Positions 1 to 7,907 of a stretch of DNA of 64,000 bases are shown here, piece by piece. The stretch comes from Microbacterium lacus (GTDB lineage Bacteria; Actinomycetota; Actinomycetes; Actinomycetales; Microbacteriaceae). Location of the stretch: assembly GCF_039531105.1 (NCBI RefSeq), contig NZ_BAAAPK010000001.1, forward strand, positions 372,001 to 436,000. Direction: 5' to 3'. The first letter of the stretch is position 1; every line of letters starts with the position of its first letter. The position numbers and the translations under genes were made by a program. Under the pieces are notes generated by a model. That model was not told the origin of the DNA. It searched no databases and saw only the letters and a program-made list of their open reading frames with translations.

Positions 1-432
1 GCCGGGGGCGAAGTCCGCGTCGCGGGACACCTCGGTGAAACCCACCTTCTCGAGCACGGCGCGAGAGGCGGCGTTGTGCGTGGCGACCCGGGCGAACAGC
101 GGCCGCTCCGGCTCGCGGGAGACCAGGATCCGCAGGGCTTCGGTCGCCACGCCCCGCCCCCAGGCATGCCGGGCGATCCAGTACGTGACTTCGCGGTCGC
201 CGTCGACCGAGAAGACCGCCGCGGTGCCGGCGAAGCCGCCGTTCTCGGTCACGACGTAGGAGGAGACCTCGGCCGCGCCGCGCTGACGCGCGATCCACGC
301 GTCGAAGGCGCCCCGGTCATCGGGGTCCGCTGCCGTGAAGGCCGCCATGGCGACGGCATCCGGGTCGCGCATCATCTCGAACACCGCGTCGAGGTCGTCG
401 TCGTCCAGCTCCCGGAGCTCGATGTGCGCCAT
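1..432 (-). CDS. GNAT family N-acetyltransferase, C-terminus cut by window edge
   Basis: The reading frame stays open from an ATG at 432 to the window edge, giving 144 residues without a stop. It begins MAHIELRELDDDD and has the GNAT order: an N-terminal strand, a central strand pair around SSYVVTENGGFAGTAAVF, then the acetyl-CoA loop region ARHAWGRGVATEAL (R-x-x-W-G-x-G-x-A) and the late ATHNAASRAVLEKVGFTEV motif typical of RimJ/RimL-like enzymes. It probably acetylates an amino group of a protein or small molecule with acetyl-CoA; the substrate is unknown. A TACCGT box 7 nt upstream of the ATG suggests leaderless transcription. The last residues lie outside the window. Confidence 0.85.
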   Translation of the reverse strand, partial: MAHIELRELDDDDLDAVFEMMRDPDAVAMAAFTAADPDDRGAFDAWIARQRGAAEVSSYVVTENGGFAGTAAVFSVDGDREVTYWIARHAWGRGVATEALRILVSREPERPLFARVATHNAASRAVLEKVGFTEVSRDADFAPG

Positions 433-494
433 GTGTTTCACGGTACCCACCCCCGGCCCCACGGGCGACCCGCTCGTCCGTGCCCTTCTCCCCG

Positions 495-561
495 TGAAAC
501 GACATCTGTGCGTCGAGAGTGTGGAGTTCACCCGCGGTCTCGACGCGCAGATGGCGTCTCA
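495..561. repeat. 67-bp dispersed palindromic repeat, family 1, copy 1
   Basis: Two 24-bp arms (495-518 and 538-561) pair at 21 of 24 positions around a 19-nt loop. The same element, with perfect arms, occurs at 44552-44618. Flanks add further pyrimidine/purine pairing (CTTCTCCCC before, GGGGAGG after). It lies between the 3' end of the GntR gene and the 5' end of the GNAT gene, so it could end GntR transcription. Confidence 0.85.
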
Positions 562-579
562 GGGAAAGGGGAGGAGGGG

Positions 580-1218
580 TCAGGGGATGCCGTGCAGAGT
601 GCGCAGCAGCGACTCGGCCTCCGCGCCGTCGCGTGCGGCGACGGCATCCCGGAAGCGCACGTACAGCTCGGTGCGGCGGATCGGGCACTCGACGAACGGG
701 TGCCATCCGGCGAGGTTGCGCCGGATCGCGATCTCGGCCTCGCGCATGACCCGCATGAACACGACGTTCTGCGTGTCGTCGATCACGTGCTCGAACAGGC
801 GCGCACTCGCCGTCATGATGCCCTCGGCGTCGTCGATCCGGGATGCCAGCACGATCGCATCCGCGTGCTCGACGGTGTGCGCGAGTTCATCCTCCGTGCA
901 TCGCTGCAGCGCGAGTCGCAGTGCGCCGCCCATCAGATAGATGAAGAACTCGTGTGTGTCGTCGTGCAGGCGCCGGCTCGGAACGGAGACGCGCGTGTAC
1001 TTGTTCGGTGCGACCTCGACGAGTCCTGCGCGCTCCAGGCGCTGCAGGGCTTCGCGGACGGGTGTGCGTGATACGCCCAGGCGTTCGGCCAGATCCTGGT
1101 CGCGAAGGCGTTCGCCGGGAGCGAGGCGACCGTCCAGGATCGCCTCGCCGAGCACTTGGTACACCTCGCCCGCGAGCACAGCCCCACGGGGCTCCAGCGG
1201 CGCGAAGGCAGAGGACAT
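580..1218 (-). CDS. GntR family regulator, FadR/FCD subfamily
   Basis: Protein of 212 residues. An N-terminal winged helix (about residues 15-80) contains LGEAILDGRLAPGERLRDQD and the recognition part RLGVSRTPVREALQRLERAG, the GntR signature. The helical C-terminal half (about 85-210) fits an FCD ligand-binding domain, which in this family often binds carboxylates through metal-coordinating residues. The ATG at 1218 is preferred: an ATG at 1230 overlaps a TAGAAT -10-like box (1229-1234), and 1218 lies 10 nt beyond that box. A perfect palindrome at 1260-1271 is a likely autoregulatory site. The genes it controls are not obvious; the next gene downstream is a GNAT acetyltransferase past a hairpin repeat. 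Confidence 0.85.
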   Translation of the reverse strand: MSSAFAPLEPRGAVLAGEVYQVLGEAILDGRLAPGERLRDQDLAERLGVSRTPVREALQRLERAGLVEVAPNKYTRVSVPSRRLHDDTHEFFIYLMGGALRLALQRCTEDELAHTVEHADAIVLASRIDDAEGIMTASARLFEHVIDDTQNVVFMRVMREAEIAIRRNLAGWHPFVECPIRRTELYVRFRDAVAARDGAEAESLLRTLHGIP

Positions 1219-1259
1219 CAGGACGCACATTCTACGTGCGACGGATCTTCTGCGACAGG

Positions 1260-1271
1260 CCGATATATCGG
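1260..1271. promoter_or_regulatory. 12-bp perfect palindrome, candidate GntR operator
   Basis: CCGATATATCGG is a perfect palindrome about 25 bp upstream of the TAGAAT box of the GntR gene. FadR-type GntR proteins bind short AT-centred palindromes of this kind. The assignment is by position only. Confidence 0.5.
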
Positions 1272-1284
1272 TAGAGTGTGCGGT

Positions 1285-1357
1285 GCCACGCTTCGCGTGG
1301 CCTATCCGGGGGGATCCGTCGACGCCCGGGCTTCGAGCTTCTGCTCAGCCCGGGCGT
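1285..1357. other. two intergenic hairpins between divergent gntR and csp genes
   Basis: A 7-bp stem GCCACGC/GCGTGGC with a TTC loop spans 1285-1301. A stronger 11-bp perfect stem spans 1322-1332 and 1347-1357 (ACGCCCGGGCT / AGCCCGGGCGT, 14-nt loop). Neither has a T-run, and no gene ends here. They lie in the 249-bp divergent region and may be leader or insulating structures. The rest of this region shows no clear gene. Confidence 0.5.
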
Positions 1358-1479
1358 GCGATGGGCTGTGCAACGTTTGTGTCACCATATTTTCCCGCTC
1401 TTCCCCTCGTGCGGCCGTCCTTCGATAGCCTGGAGCGGACTCGACGCAGGTAGCTCGGGCACAACAGAATGGCAATTGA

Positions 1480-1686
1480 ATGAGTACCCAGGGCACGGTC
1501 AAGTGGTTCAACGCGGAGAAGGGCTTCGGCTTCATCGCTCCTGATGACGGCGGCGCCGACGTCTTCGCGCACTACACCGCGATCCAGTCGGGCGGTTACC
1601 GCTCGCTCGAAGAGAACCAGCGCGTCGAGTTCGAAGTCGCCCAGGGCCCGAAGGGCCTGCAGGCTGAGAACATTCGTCCGGTCTGA
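1480..1686 (+). CDS. cold-shock protein (CspA family)
   Basis: A 68-residue single cold-shock domain that binds single-stranded RNA/DNA as an RNA chaperone. RNP1 is seen as KGFGFI (residues 15-20) and RNP2 as VFAHY (about 28-32), with the family start [15 protein letters not shown]. Full family length. The ATG at 1480 has no convincing Shine-Dalgarno sequence just upstream (the preceding bases read AGAATGGCAATTGA), and no TANNNT box sits 6-7 nt away, so it is neither a clear leadered nor a clear leaderless gene. Hairpins at 1285-1357 lie well upstream. A GC stem at 1706-1733 follows the stop. It is convergent with mprF. Confidence 0.97.
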   Translation: MSTQGTVKWFNAEKGFGFIAPDDGGADVFAHYTAIQSGGYRSLEENQRVEFEVAQGPKGLQAENIRPV

Positions 1687-1705
1687 CCTAAGGCCGACCG
1701 CGTGA

Positions 1706-1733
1706 CGCCCCGAGCGTCGCGCCTCACGGGGCG
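1706..1733 (+). terminator. GC-rich stem after csp
   Basis: CGCCCCG pairs with CGGGGCG around a 14-nt loop, 20 nt after the csp stop and 20 nt before the convergent mprF stop. There is no T-run, so this is only a candidate terminator, possibly bidirectional. Confidence 0.4.
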
Positions 1734-1753
1734 AGCCCGGCAGAGCACACCGC

Positions 1754-3826
1754 TCAGTCGCGCTCGCCCCGTACCAATTCCACCCCGGCACCGGCGAACT
1801 GCCGCAGGGTCGCGTCGGGAAGGAAGGCGCGCGTCAGCCCCGCGCCGATGCGCGTGAGGTCGCTCTCGTCGCGGAACAGCAGGTACATCGTCTCGTAGCG
1901 CGGGTGGAACTTCTCCTTGAAGCGGTGCAGCGACCCGAAGCCGTAGACGGGCTCGAGCATGTTCGCCAGCCAGTCCGACAGGGTCGCGATCGCTCCCGCA
2001 TCCGGCGGGTAGTCGTGCGCGAGCGGCGCACCGGACAGCGACAGCACCTGGGCGCCCTCGTCCGAGAAGTGCTTCGCAGACGATCCGATCAGGAACTCCA
2101 TCACCGGGCCGAAGCCGCCTTCGCGCCGGCGCATGAGATCGAGCGTCCAGCCGTGCACGACCCCGTCCCCGCCGTACACCGGCAGCCAGGAGAGGAATCC
2201 GTCGACGTCGCCGTTCGCCGAGACCGCGATCGCGAGCCGCACCTCGGGATCCATCGCCTCGTCGAGGGTGCCGAGCGTGAAGCCCATCTCGGGCAGGCCC
2301 TTGTCGCCGACCCACATCTCCGAGATCGCGCGCAGCTGCTGCTGCACACCCCAGGGCTCGTCGCGCAGCCGCGTCATCCGGAAGGTCACCTCTTCGCGGC
2401 CGGCGCGGTTGATCGAGGTGCGCACGGGCGCCCAGGCCTTGCCGGTGAACTCCAGGCCCGGGAGGTCGACGATCGTGTCGTCGGCGACCACGAGATTCCG
2501 CCAGGTCGACGGGACGGCATCCTTCGTCGCATCGCCCGCGCTGAAGAAGCACGGGATGAGGCCCGCGCGTTCGGCCGCGGCGATGAACTCCGTCACCGAG
2601 GCGCTCCGGGATGCCGCCGGCCCGAGCGGGTCGGCGAGGACGATCGCCACGCCCGCCCGCTTCTGGTACGCCACGATGCCCTCGGTCGTGCGGGCGTAGC
2701 TGTTGCCGCCCCACGTCGTCATCCAGGACAGCGTCCCGCCGCCGTGCGCGCGGATCATGTCCTTCACCTCATCGAGCGAGGGTTCGTCGCCGAGCCCGAT
2801 CCGGGACTTGCGTCGCGCCCGGAACGCCGCCCGCACCCACAGCAGGTAGACGAGCACGAGCGCCCAGAGGGCGGACTGCGCGATCGCGACGTTGGGGTCG
2901 CCGAGGGACGTTTCCACGACTGCACCCGGAATGAACAGCAGCGTGAGGAAGAGGGCGCCGGTCAGCACGTTGAAGGACGCGAGGATCACGCCGAGCACCC
3001 ACGCCCACCGTCGACCACGACGCAGCCCGTTGGCGATCAGGAGGATCACGACGACGTCGACGCCGATGTCCAGCAGCGACCCGCCGACGGCTTGGGTCGG
3101 ACCGAACGGGCCGTCGGTGGGCACCAGGAAGGTGAGGACGTCGACCGCGAGCATCGTGAGAGCCGCGACGAACGCGATCAGGCGCTGCTCCCGCACCGTC
3201 GTGCGCTGCAGGCGCAGCGAGCGGTCGACGAACAGGACCAGACCGACCGCCAGGGCGTGCTCGAGGTCGGCGAGGGATCCCCAGAAGAACAGCGTGACGA
3301 TCGTGAAGCCGATCACGAAGACCCACGCGCGCACACGCCACGGAGCCCGCAGCAGTCCCGCGGCCGCGGCGATGCACGCCATCGAGCCGCCCGACGGGCC
3401 CACGTCCAGCACGAGCGCCTCCTGCTGCGCCCACGGCCAGGGCAGGAAAGCGAAGAGCCACAGCAGGAGCGCGCTCGCGAAGATCGCGAAGAGCTGACCG
3501 ACGCCGAAGTAGGCCACCGCGACGCGCGAACCGCGACGGAACTCCAGATACGCCATCCCGATGAAGCTCGAGAGGGTGAAGAGGTAGACGAGCGGGTGGT
3601 TCACGAAGAACGTGCCGGTGATCGGCGTCCACCACCGTCCCTCCAGGAGCGCGGGCAGGCCGTACGCGACGGTGTCCCACAGTGGCGAGTCCTCGAAGGG
3701 GCGCCAGAGACCGGCGAAGACGACGCCGACCGCGAGGAGGACGGCGATGATCGTCAGCGTGGCGGGTATGCGGCGCACGAACGAGAGGACGGGATGGCGG
3801 GGCGGAGCCTCGACGATCTCGGTCAT
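1754..3826 (-). CDS. MprF-like lysyl-phosphatidylglycerol synthetase with N-terminal rhomboid-like domain
   Basis: Protein of 690 residues. The C-terminal half (about 380-685) is a DUF2156/MprF synthetase domain (GGNSYARTTEGIVAYQKRAG, VLADPLGP, YGFGSLHRFKEKFHPRYE), which in relatives transfers an amino acid from aminoacyl-tRNA to phosphatidylglycerol and lowers susceptibility to cationic peptides. The N-terminal membrane part resembles a rhomboid protease rather than the classical MprF flippase: WWTPITGTFFVNHPLVYLF, then DVGPSGGSMA (Ser145 in GPSGG) and LEHALAVG (His190), the positions of the rhomboid Ser/His dyad. Further membrane segments follow to about residue 350. ATG at 3826 with TATCGT 7 nt upstream, so probably leaderless. 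Whether the rhomboid part is proteolytic is not known. Confidence 0.85.
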   Translation of the reverse strand: MTEIVEAPPRHPVLSFVRRIPATLTIIAVLLAVGVVFAGLWRPFEDSPLWDTVAYGLPALLEGRWWTPITGTFFVNHPLVYLFTLSSFIGMAYLEFRRGSRVAVAYFGVGQLFAIFASALLLWLFAFLPWPWAQQEALVLDVGPSGGSMACIAAAAGLLRAPWRVRAWVFVIGFTIVTLFFWGSLADLEHALAVGLVLFVDRSLRLQRTTVREQRLIAFVAALTMLAVDVLTFLVPTDGPFGPTQAVGGSLLDIGVDVVVILLIANGLRRGRRWAWVLGVILASFNVLTGALFLTLLFIPGAVVETSLGDPNVAIAQSALWALVLVYLLWVRAAFRARRKSRIGLGDEPSLDEVKDMIRAHGGGTLSWMTTWGGNSYARTTEGIVAYQKRAGVAIVLADPLGPAASRSASVTEFIAAAERAGLIPCFFSAGDATKDAVPSTWRNLVVADDTIVDLPGLEFTGKAWAPVRTSINRAGREEVTFRMTRLRDEPWGVQQQLRAISEMWVGDKGLPEMGFTLGTLDEAMDPEVRLAIAVSANGDVDGFLSWLPVYGGDGVVHGWTLDLMRRREGGFGPVMEFLIGSSAKHFSDEGAQVLSLSGAPLAHDYPPDAGAIATLSDWLANMLEPVYGFGSLHRFKEKFHPRYETMYLLFRDESDLTRIGAGLTRAFLPDATLRQFAGAGVELVRGERD

Positions 3827-3902
3827 GGGCTTCACGATAGCGGCGACCGGATGCCGAGCCGCGGGCGACGCGGGATCCGGGATCCGCGGCGCGGCCGTCG
3901 CG

Positions 3903-5168
3903 TCAGCGTCCGCCCAGCCTGTCGAAGTCGGCGAGGGCCCGGGCGTCTTCCGCGTCGCGCATCGCCCGCCGGGCGGCATCCAGCGCCTCGACAGGGTCCG
4001 CGCTCTGCCGCGCCGCCGCGAGCTCGCGCTGCGCGGAGGCCAGCCGGGCGCGGGCGTCCGCCCCGGATCGGGCGTGCGTGAGCGCCGACTCCGCCTGGGC
4101 GACGGTGTTGCGTGCTGCGGCGAGGGTTCCGGGGAGCGCGGTGCGCGCACCGCGCAGGCGCTGCTGCGCGGTGCGCGCGTCGCCGAGCGCGAGGTCGAGG
4201 CGCCCGCGGAGCCGCGCGATGCGGTCGATCGTGCGGGTCGGCCGCCGTGCGGCGTCGATTTCGATCTCGCCGAGGTCCGCCTGCACGAGGCGCAGTTCCG
4301 CGCCCAGGCGCTCCGAGTCGGACGGCTCGAGCTGCTCGCGCGTCGCCGCCGCCTGACGCATGGCCGTGCGCGCGGCGTCCAGTTCGCCGCTGACGGCCTG
4401 CGCGGCCTGCGTCACCAGGCGATGCGTCTCCTCGAGCGTCCGGGCCTCCGCCTCCGCGCGGCGCAGCTCCCGCTCGGCGGCCGCGAGTTCGGGGAGGGCG
4501 GTCGCGGTGGGATCCGCGGCGCGCGCGGCCGCGGCATCCAGCGCCTTCTCCGCCTTGTCGGCGTGCTCGACGGCTGCTCGCGCGGCGGCGTCGGCGTCGA
4601 CCCACTCCTCCTCGGCATAGCGGGCGGACAGCTCGGCGACGAGGGCCCGCGGATCGCCCATGCTCTCGCGGAGGGCAGCCAGTCGGGCGCGCGCCGCGTC
4701 GACCTGTCCCGCCGCGGACACGTTCGCCCGGACCCAGTCGGCGTGCTCGGCCCGCGCGGCGGCGATCACCGCGAGGGCCTCGGTGCTGCGCCGTTCGATC
4801 CGGGCCGACACCCGGCGGATGTCCGCGGGTGCGGCATCCGGCTCGCAGATCGCGCGGTACTCGTCGAACGAGTCGTCGCGCACGTGCTGCGCCGTCAGGC
4901 GCGCGCGCCGGAGCGAGGTCGGCGCGCCGCCGCCGTAGAGGGCGCCGGACAGTCCGACCTCGAGATCGAGTTCGTCGACCGCGTCATCGAGCTGCACGAG
5001 TACGCCGCCGGCCTTCGCGCGGAGGGCGTCCGCGGCCGCGCGCGCCCGCGGGGAGCGGCGCGCCGAACGGATCGCCCACGCGATCACCGCGATCGCGATC
5101 GCCGTGACGCCGAACACCACCACGGCCGGGATGACCCAGCCGAGGATGCCGGCGGCGGTGTCAGGCAT
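3903..5168 (-). CDS. membrane-anchored coiled-coil protein of unknown function
   Basis: Protein of 421 residues. One membrane segment near the start (GWVIPAVVVFGVTAIAIAVI, about residues 10-30) is followed by a long Ala/Arg/Glu-rich region with heptad character to the C-terminus, so a coiled-coil domain probably faces the cytoplasm. Such proteins resemble the coiled-coil part of actinobacterial TPM-domain proteins, but no TPM domain is visible and I assign no function. ATG at 5168 overlaps the stop of the upstream HAD gene by 8 bases (ATGCCTGA), suggesting translational coupling. Confidence 0.75.
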   Translation of the reverse strand: MPDTAAGILGWVIPAVVVFGVTAIAIAVIAWAIRSARRSPRARAAADALRAKAGGVLVQLDDAVDELDLEVGLSGALYGGGAPTSLRRARLTAQHVRDDSFDEYRAICEPDAAPADIRRVSARIERRSTEALAVIAAARAEHADWVRANVSAAGQVDAARARLAALRESMGDPRALVAELSARYAEEEWVDADAAARAAVEHADKAEKALDAAAARAADPTATALPELAAAERELRRAEAEARTLEETHRLVTQAAQAVSGELDAARTAMRQAAATREQLEPSDSERLGAELRLVQADLGEIEIDAARRPTRTIDRIARLRGRLDLALGDARTAQQRLRGARTALPGTLAAARNTVAQAESALTHARSGADARARLASAQRELAAARQSADPVEALDAARRAMRDAEDARALADFDRLGGR

Positions 5169-5844
5169 CGGCGTTTCGCACGAGCAGCAGGTCGCGCAGC
5201 TGACCGATCGTGGACACCGAGGCCTGGGCACCCTCGGCCTCATGCGGCCAGCTGAAGCCCCACTGCACGAAGATCACCGGGACGCCCTGCTCGGCGCCCC
5301 CTTCGACGTCGTGGTGACGGTCGCCGACGAGCACCGGCCGGCTCGTGTCGACGCCGGCGACCTCGAGGCGACGCAGCGCCTCGGCGACGATGTCGGCCTT
5401 TCGGGCGAGCGTGCGCTCATCGGAGGTCGCGCCGACGACCGCGGTCAGGCACGGTGTCAGGTCGAAATGGTCCATGAGGGCGGCGACCTGGATCTCGGGC
5501 TTGGAGCTGGCCGTCGCCTGCGGGATGCCGGCCGCGGCGACCTCGCGGATGACCTCGGCAACCCCGGGGAAGAGCCTGGCACCGGTCGTGTAGCCGTCGG
5601 CCTTGCCGAGCGTCCGGTAGTACGACACGGCCTCGGCCGCCTGCTCAGGCGTCATTCCGGCCGTCGCCTGGAACGACTGGAACATCGGGGGACCGATCCA
5701 GTGCACGAGCTCGGCTCGCGTCGGCGCGGTGCGCCCGAAGTGCTCGAGCGTGATCGTCAGACGCCGCAGGATGCCGTCGGAGGCGTCGACGATCGTCCCG
5801 TCGACGTCCCACAGCACGCACGTCCACGGTGATCTGCTCCCCAT
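5161..5844 (-). CDS. HAD-family hydrolase, phosphoglycolate-phosphatase-like
   Basis: Protein of 227 residues. Motif I DVDGTIVD near residue 13 holds the nucleophilic Asp and the acid/base Asp, motif II is ASSK, and motif III/IV is VLVGDRHHDVEGG. The helical cap insert after motif I is of type C1 (PPMFQSF, Y-rich). These features match Gph/PGMB-like phosphatases acting on small phosphorylated metabolites in the cytoplasm; the substrate cannot be told. ATG at 5844 is preferred because TAGCGT lies 7 nt upstream, and an alternative GTG at 5853 would fall inside that box. It is co-transcribed with the overlapping coiled-coil gene downstream. Confidence 0.9.
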   Translation of the reverse strand: MGSRSPWTCVLWDVDGTIVDASDGILRRLTITLEHFGRTAPTRAELVHWIGPPMFQSFQATAGMTPEQAAEAVSYYRTLGKADGYTTGARLFPGVAEVIREVAAAGIPQATASSKPEIQVAALMDHFDLTPCLTAVVGATSDERTLARKADIVAEALRRLEVAGVDTSRPVLVGDRHHDVEGGAEQGVPVIFVQWGFSWPHEAEGAQASVSTIGQLRDLLLVRNADA

Positions 5845-5868
5845 GGCACCCACGCTACCGGCGTCCGT

Positions 5869-6564
5869 TCAGAACAGCCGCGGGGCGCCGGAGTCCACGC
5901 CCTTCATGCCGTCGTAGTCCAGCGTCACGCAGCGGATCCCGCGGTCGGCGGCGAGGACCCGCGCCTGGGGCTTGATCTCCTGCGCGGCGAACACCCCCGT
6001 CACCGGGGCGAGGTGCGGGTCGCGTCCGAGCAGTTCGAGGTAGCGCGTGAGCTGTTCGACGCCGTCGATGTCGCCGCGCCGCTTCACCTCGACGGCGATC
6101 GTGCCACCCGCGGGATCCCGCAGCAGCAGGTCGACGGGGCCGATCGCGGTCGGGAACTCGCGGCGCACGAGCGTCAGACCGTCGCCGATCACGTCGACCT
6201 GTTCGGCGAGCAGGCGCTGGAGGTCCGCCTCGACGCCGTCCTTGACCAGGCCCGGGTCGACGCCCAGCTCGTGCGAGCTGTCGTGGAGCACCTCGTACAG
6301 GCGCACGAGCAGCGCGTCGCCGGTCTTGGCGTGCGTGACCTTCCACATCTCGATCACACCGTCCTCGGCATCCGCTTCGTCCGGTGTCTGCAACGACAGC
6401 GTGCACGGCGGGCTCATCCAGTTCAGCGGCTTGTAGGACCCGCCGTCGGAGTGCACGAGCAGACTGCCGTCGCCCTTGTGCACCAGCAGCCGCGTCGCCA
6501 GCGGGAGGTGCGCGTTCAGGCGACCGGTGTAATCCACGCTGCAGCGGGCGATGACAAGACGCAC
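5869..6564 (-). CDS. nucS: endonuclease NucS (EndoMS), mismatch repair
   Basis: Protein of 231 residues, full family length. In actinobacteria lacking MutS/MutL, NucS cleaves both strands at G-T, G-G and T-T mismatches. The N-terminal half is the dimerisation/DNA-binding domain. The C-terminal RecB-like nuclease shows GPVDLLLRD (Asp145) and IAVEVKRRG (Glu159, Lys161), followed by [10 protein letters not shown]. The C-terminal tail GAPRLF fits the short peptide that binds the beta clamp. The GTG start at 6564 lies 6 nt after TAGGCT, so the mRNA is probably leaderless. Neighbours give no functional link. Confidence 0.96.
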   Translation of the reverse strand: MRLVIARCSVDYTGRLNAHLPLATRLLVHKGDGSLLVHSDGGSYKPLNWMSPPCTLSLQTPDEADAEDGVIEMWKVTHAKTGDALLVRLYEVLHDSSHELGVDPGLVKDGVEADLQRLLAEQVDVIGDGLTLVRREFPTAIGPVDLLLRDPAGGTIAVEVKRRGDIDGVEQLTRYLELLGRDPHLAPVTGVFAAQEIKPQARVLAADRGIRCVTLDYDGMKGVDSGAPRLF

Positions 6565-6593
6565 CCGATGAGCCTAACCGGCGCCCACGGGGA

Positions 6594-7847
6594 TCACTCC
6601 GCGTGCTGGCGGTGCGGCTGCGGGTGGCCCGCCCCGACGGTCGATCCGGCGATCGGGCGCGCCGCGGGGGAGGCGAGTCCGGACGCGATGATGAGCGCGA
6701 CGAGGATGTAGAGCGTGTTCAGCAGACCGATGTGCTCGCTGATGAGGCCGAGGAGCGGGGGACCCGCCAGGAAGGCGATGTAGCCGATCGTCGCCGTCGC
6801 GCTCACGCGTGCCGCAGCCTTGGCCGGGTCGTCGGCGGCCGCGGACATGCCGAGGGGGAAGCCGAGCGACACGCCCGCTCCCCACAGGGCTGCGCCGAGG
6901 AAGATGAGCGGCACGGTCGGGGCGAGGATGAACAGCAGCAGACCCACGGTCGCCGTGACGGCGAGCACCCGGAGGGTGGCGACGCGGCCGAAGCGGTCCA
7001 CGAGGGGTCCGCCGAAGACGCGCACCGCCGTCATGCTGACCGAGAACACCGCGAGGCCCGCGGCACCGAGCGCCGCGTCCGCTCCGTGGCCTTCGACGAC
7101 GCCGAGCGCGAGCCAGTCGTTCGCGCCGCCCTCCGCGAAGGCCATCCCGAGCATGATGACGCCGAGCGCGTACGTCCGCGGCTCCCGCCAGGCCGACAGC
7201 GTCACCGAGAGGCGCTCGCGCAGCGTCTGCTTCGGAGCATCGCCGGGGACGTCCAGGGTCGCCTCCCGGGCGGGCACGTTCGCGATGCTGACGAACGCGA
7301 TCACGACGATCACGACGGCCATGATGCTCAGGTGCGTGACGACGTCCATCCCGATCGCGATCGCCGCGACGCCGAGCCCTGCTCCGATCACGGTTCCGAA
7401 GCTGAAGAACGCGTGGAACAGCGGCAGGATCGTGCGGTCGGACTGCTTCTCGATCGCCGCGCCCTCGACGTTCATCATGACGTCCACGGCGCCGTTGCCG
7501 AAGCCCCACAGCAGCAGACCCGCCGTGACGACGATCGGCGAAGCGAAGACGGTCGCCCCGAAGCCGATGATCGCGACGCCGAGTCCGAACAGGAGCATCG
7601 CGCCCAGCATCCCGCGGCGCGCACCGAACCGGGCCAGAACGACGGAGGACACCGACACGCCGAGGATGGAGGCGATGCCGCCCGCGAGCAGCATCAGACC
7701 GAGCTGCGCGTTGTCCACGTCGATCGCGCTCTTGATGTCGGGCACTCGGGCCGCCCACGTCGCGATCGAGAGGCCGCTCGCGAGGAAGATCGCGAAGACG
7801 GCGGTGCGCCAGCGCACGAGCTGGGCGCGCGAGATCGGAGTGTCCAT
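6594..7847 (-). CDS. MFS transporter, YbjJ-like
   Basis: Protein of 417 residues with about 12 membrane segments. The N-terminus shows the YbjJ-type signature TWAARVPDIKSAIDVDNAQLG, and a later segment reads GFGNGAVDVMMNVEGAAIE, both typical of this major-facilitator branch. The substrate is unknown; proton-coupled export or uptake of a small molecule is expected. ATG at 7847 with TAGCCT 6 nt upstream (leaderless). It is divergent from a LacI regulator, with a shared 60-bp control region and a LacI-type palindrome at 7861-7872, so the neighbouring regulator probably controls it. Confidence 0.9.
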   Translation of the reverse strand: MDTPISRAQLVRWRTAVFAIFLASGLSIATWAARVPDIKSAIDVDNAQLGLMLLAGGIASILGVSVSSVVLARFGARRGMLGAMLLFGLGVAIIGFGATVFASPIVVTAGLLLWGFGNGAVDVMMNVEGAAIEKQSDRTILPLFHAFFSFGTVIGAGLGVAAIAIGMDVVTHLSIMAVVIVVIAFVSIANVPAREATLDVPGDAPKQTLRERLSVTLSAWREPRTYALGVIMLGMAFAEGGANDWLALGVVEGHGADAALGAAGLAVFSVSMTAVRVFGGPLVDRFGRVATLRVLAVTATVGLLLFILAPTVPLIFLGAALWGAGVSLGFPLGMSAAADDPAKAAARVSATATIGYIAFLAGPPLLGLISEHIGLLNTLYILVALIIASGLASPAARPIAGSTVGAGHPQPHRQHAE

Positions 7848-7860
7848 GCGGATAGGCTAC

Positions 7861-7872
7861 CGAATCGATTCG
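7861..7872. promoter_or_regulatory. LacI-family operator between MFS gene and lacI-type gene
   Basis: CGAATCGATTCG is a perfect 12-bp palindrome centred on CG, as in LacI/GalR operators. It abuts the MFS -10 box (7854-7859) and overlaps a TTCGAC -35-like hexamer (7869-7874) that stands 18 bp before the TACGAT box (7893-7898) of the LacI gene. Binding here would block both promoters. Confidence 0.65.
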
Positions 7873-7907
7873 ACTCGTCGGAACACGCGGGATACGATCG
7901 ACGGGCC

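Noticed and set aside
1904..4081. Plus-strand open frame of about 725 codons antisense to the mprF-like gene
   Set aside because: Composition (Arg, Glu, His, Asp) is that of an antisense shadow, and no start or ribosome site fits.
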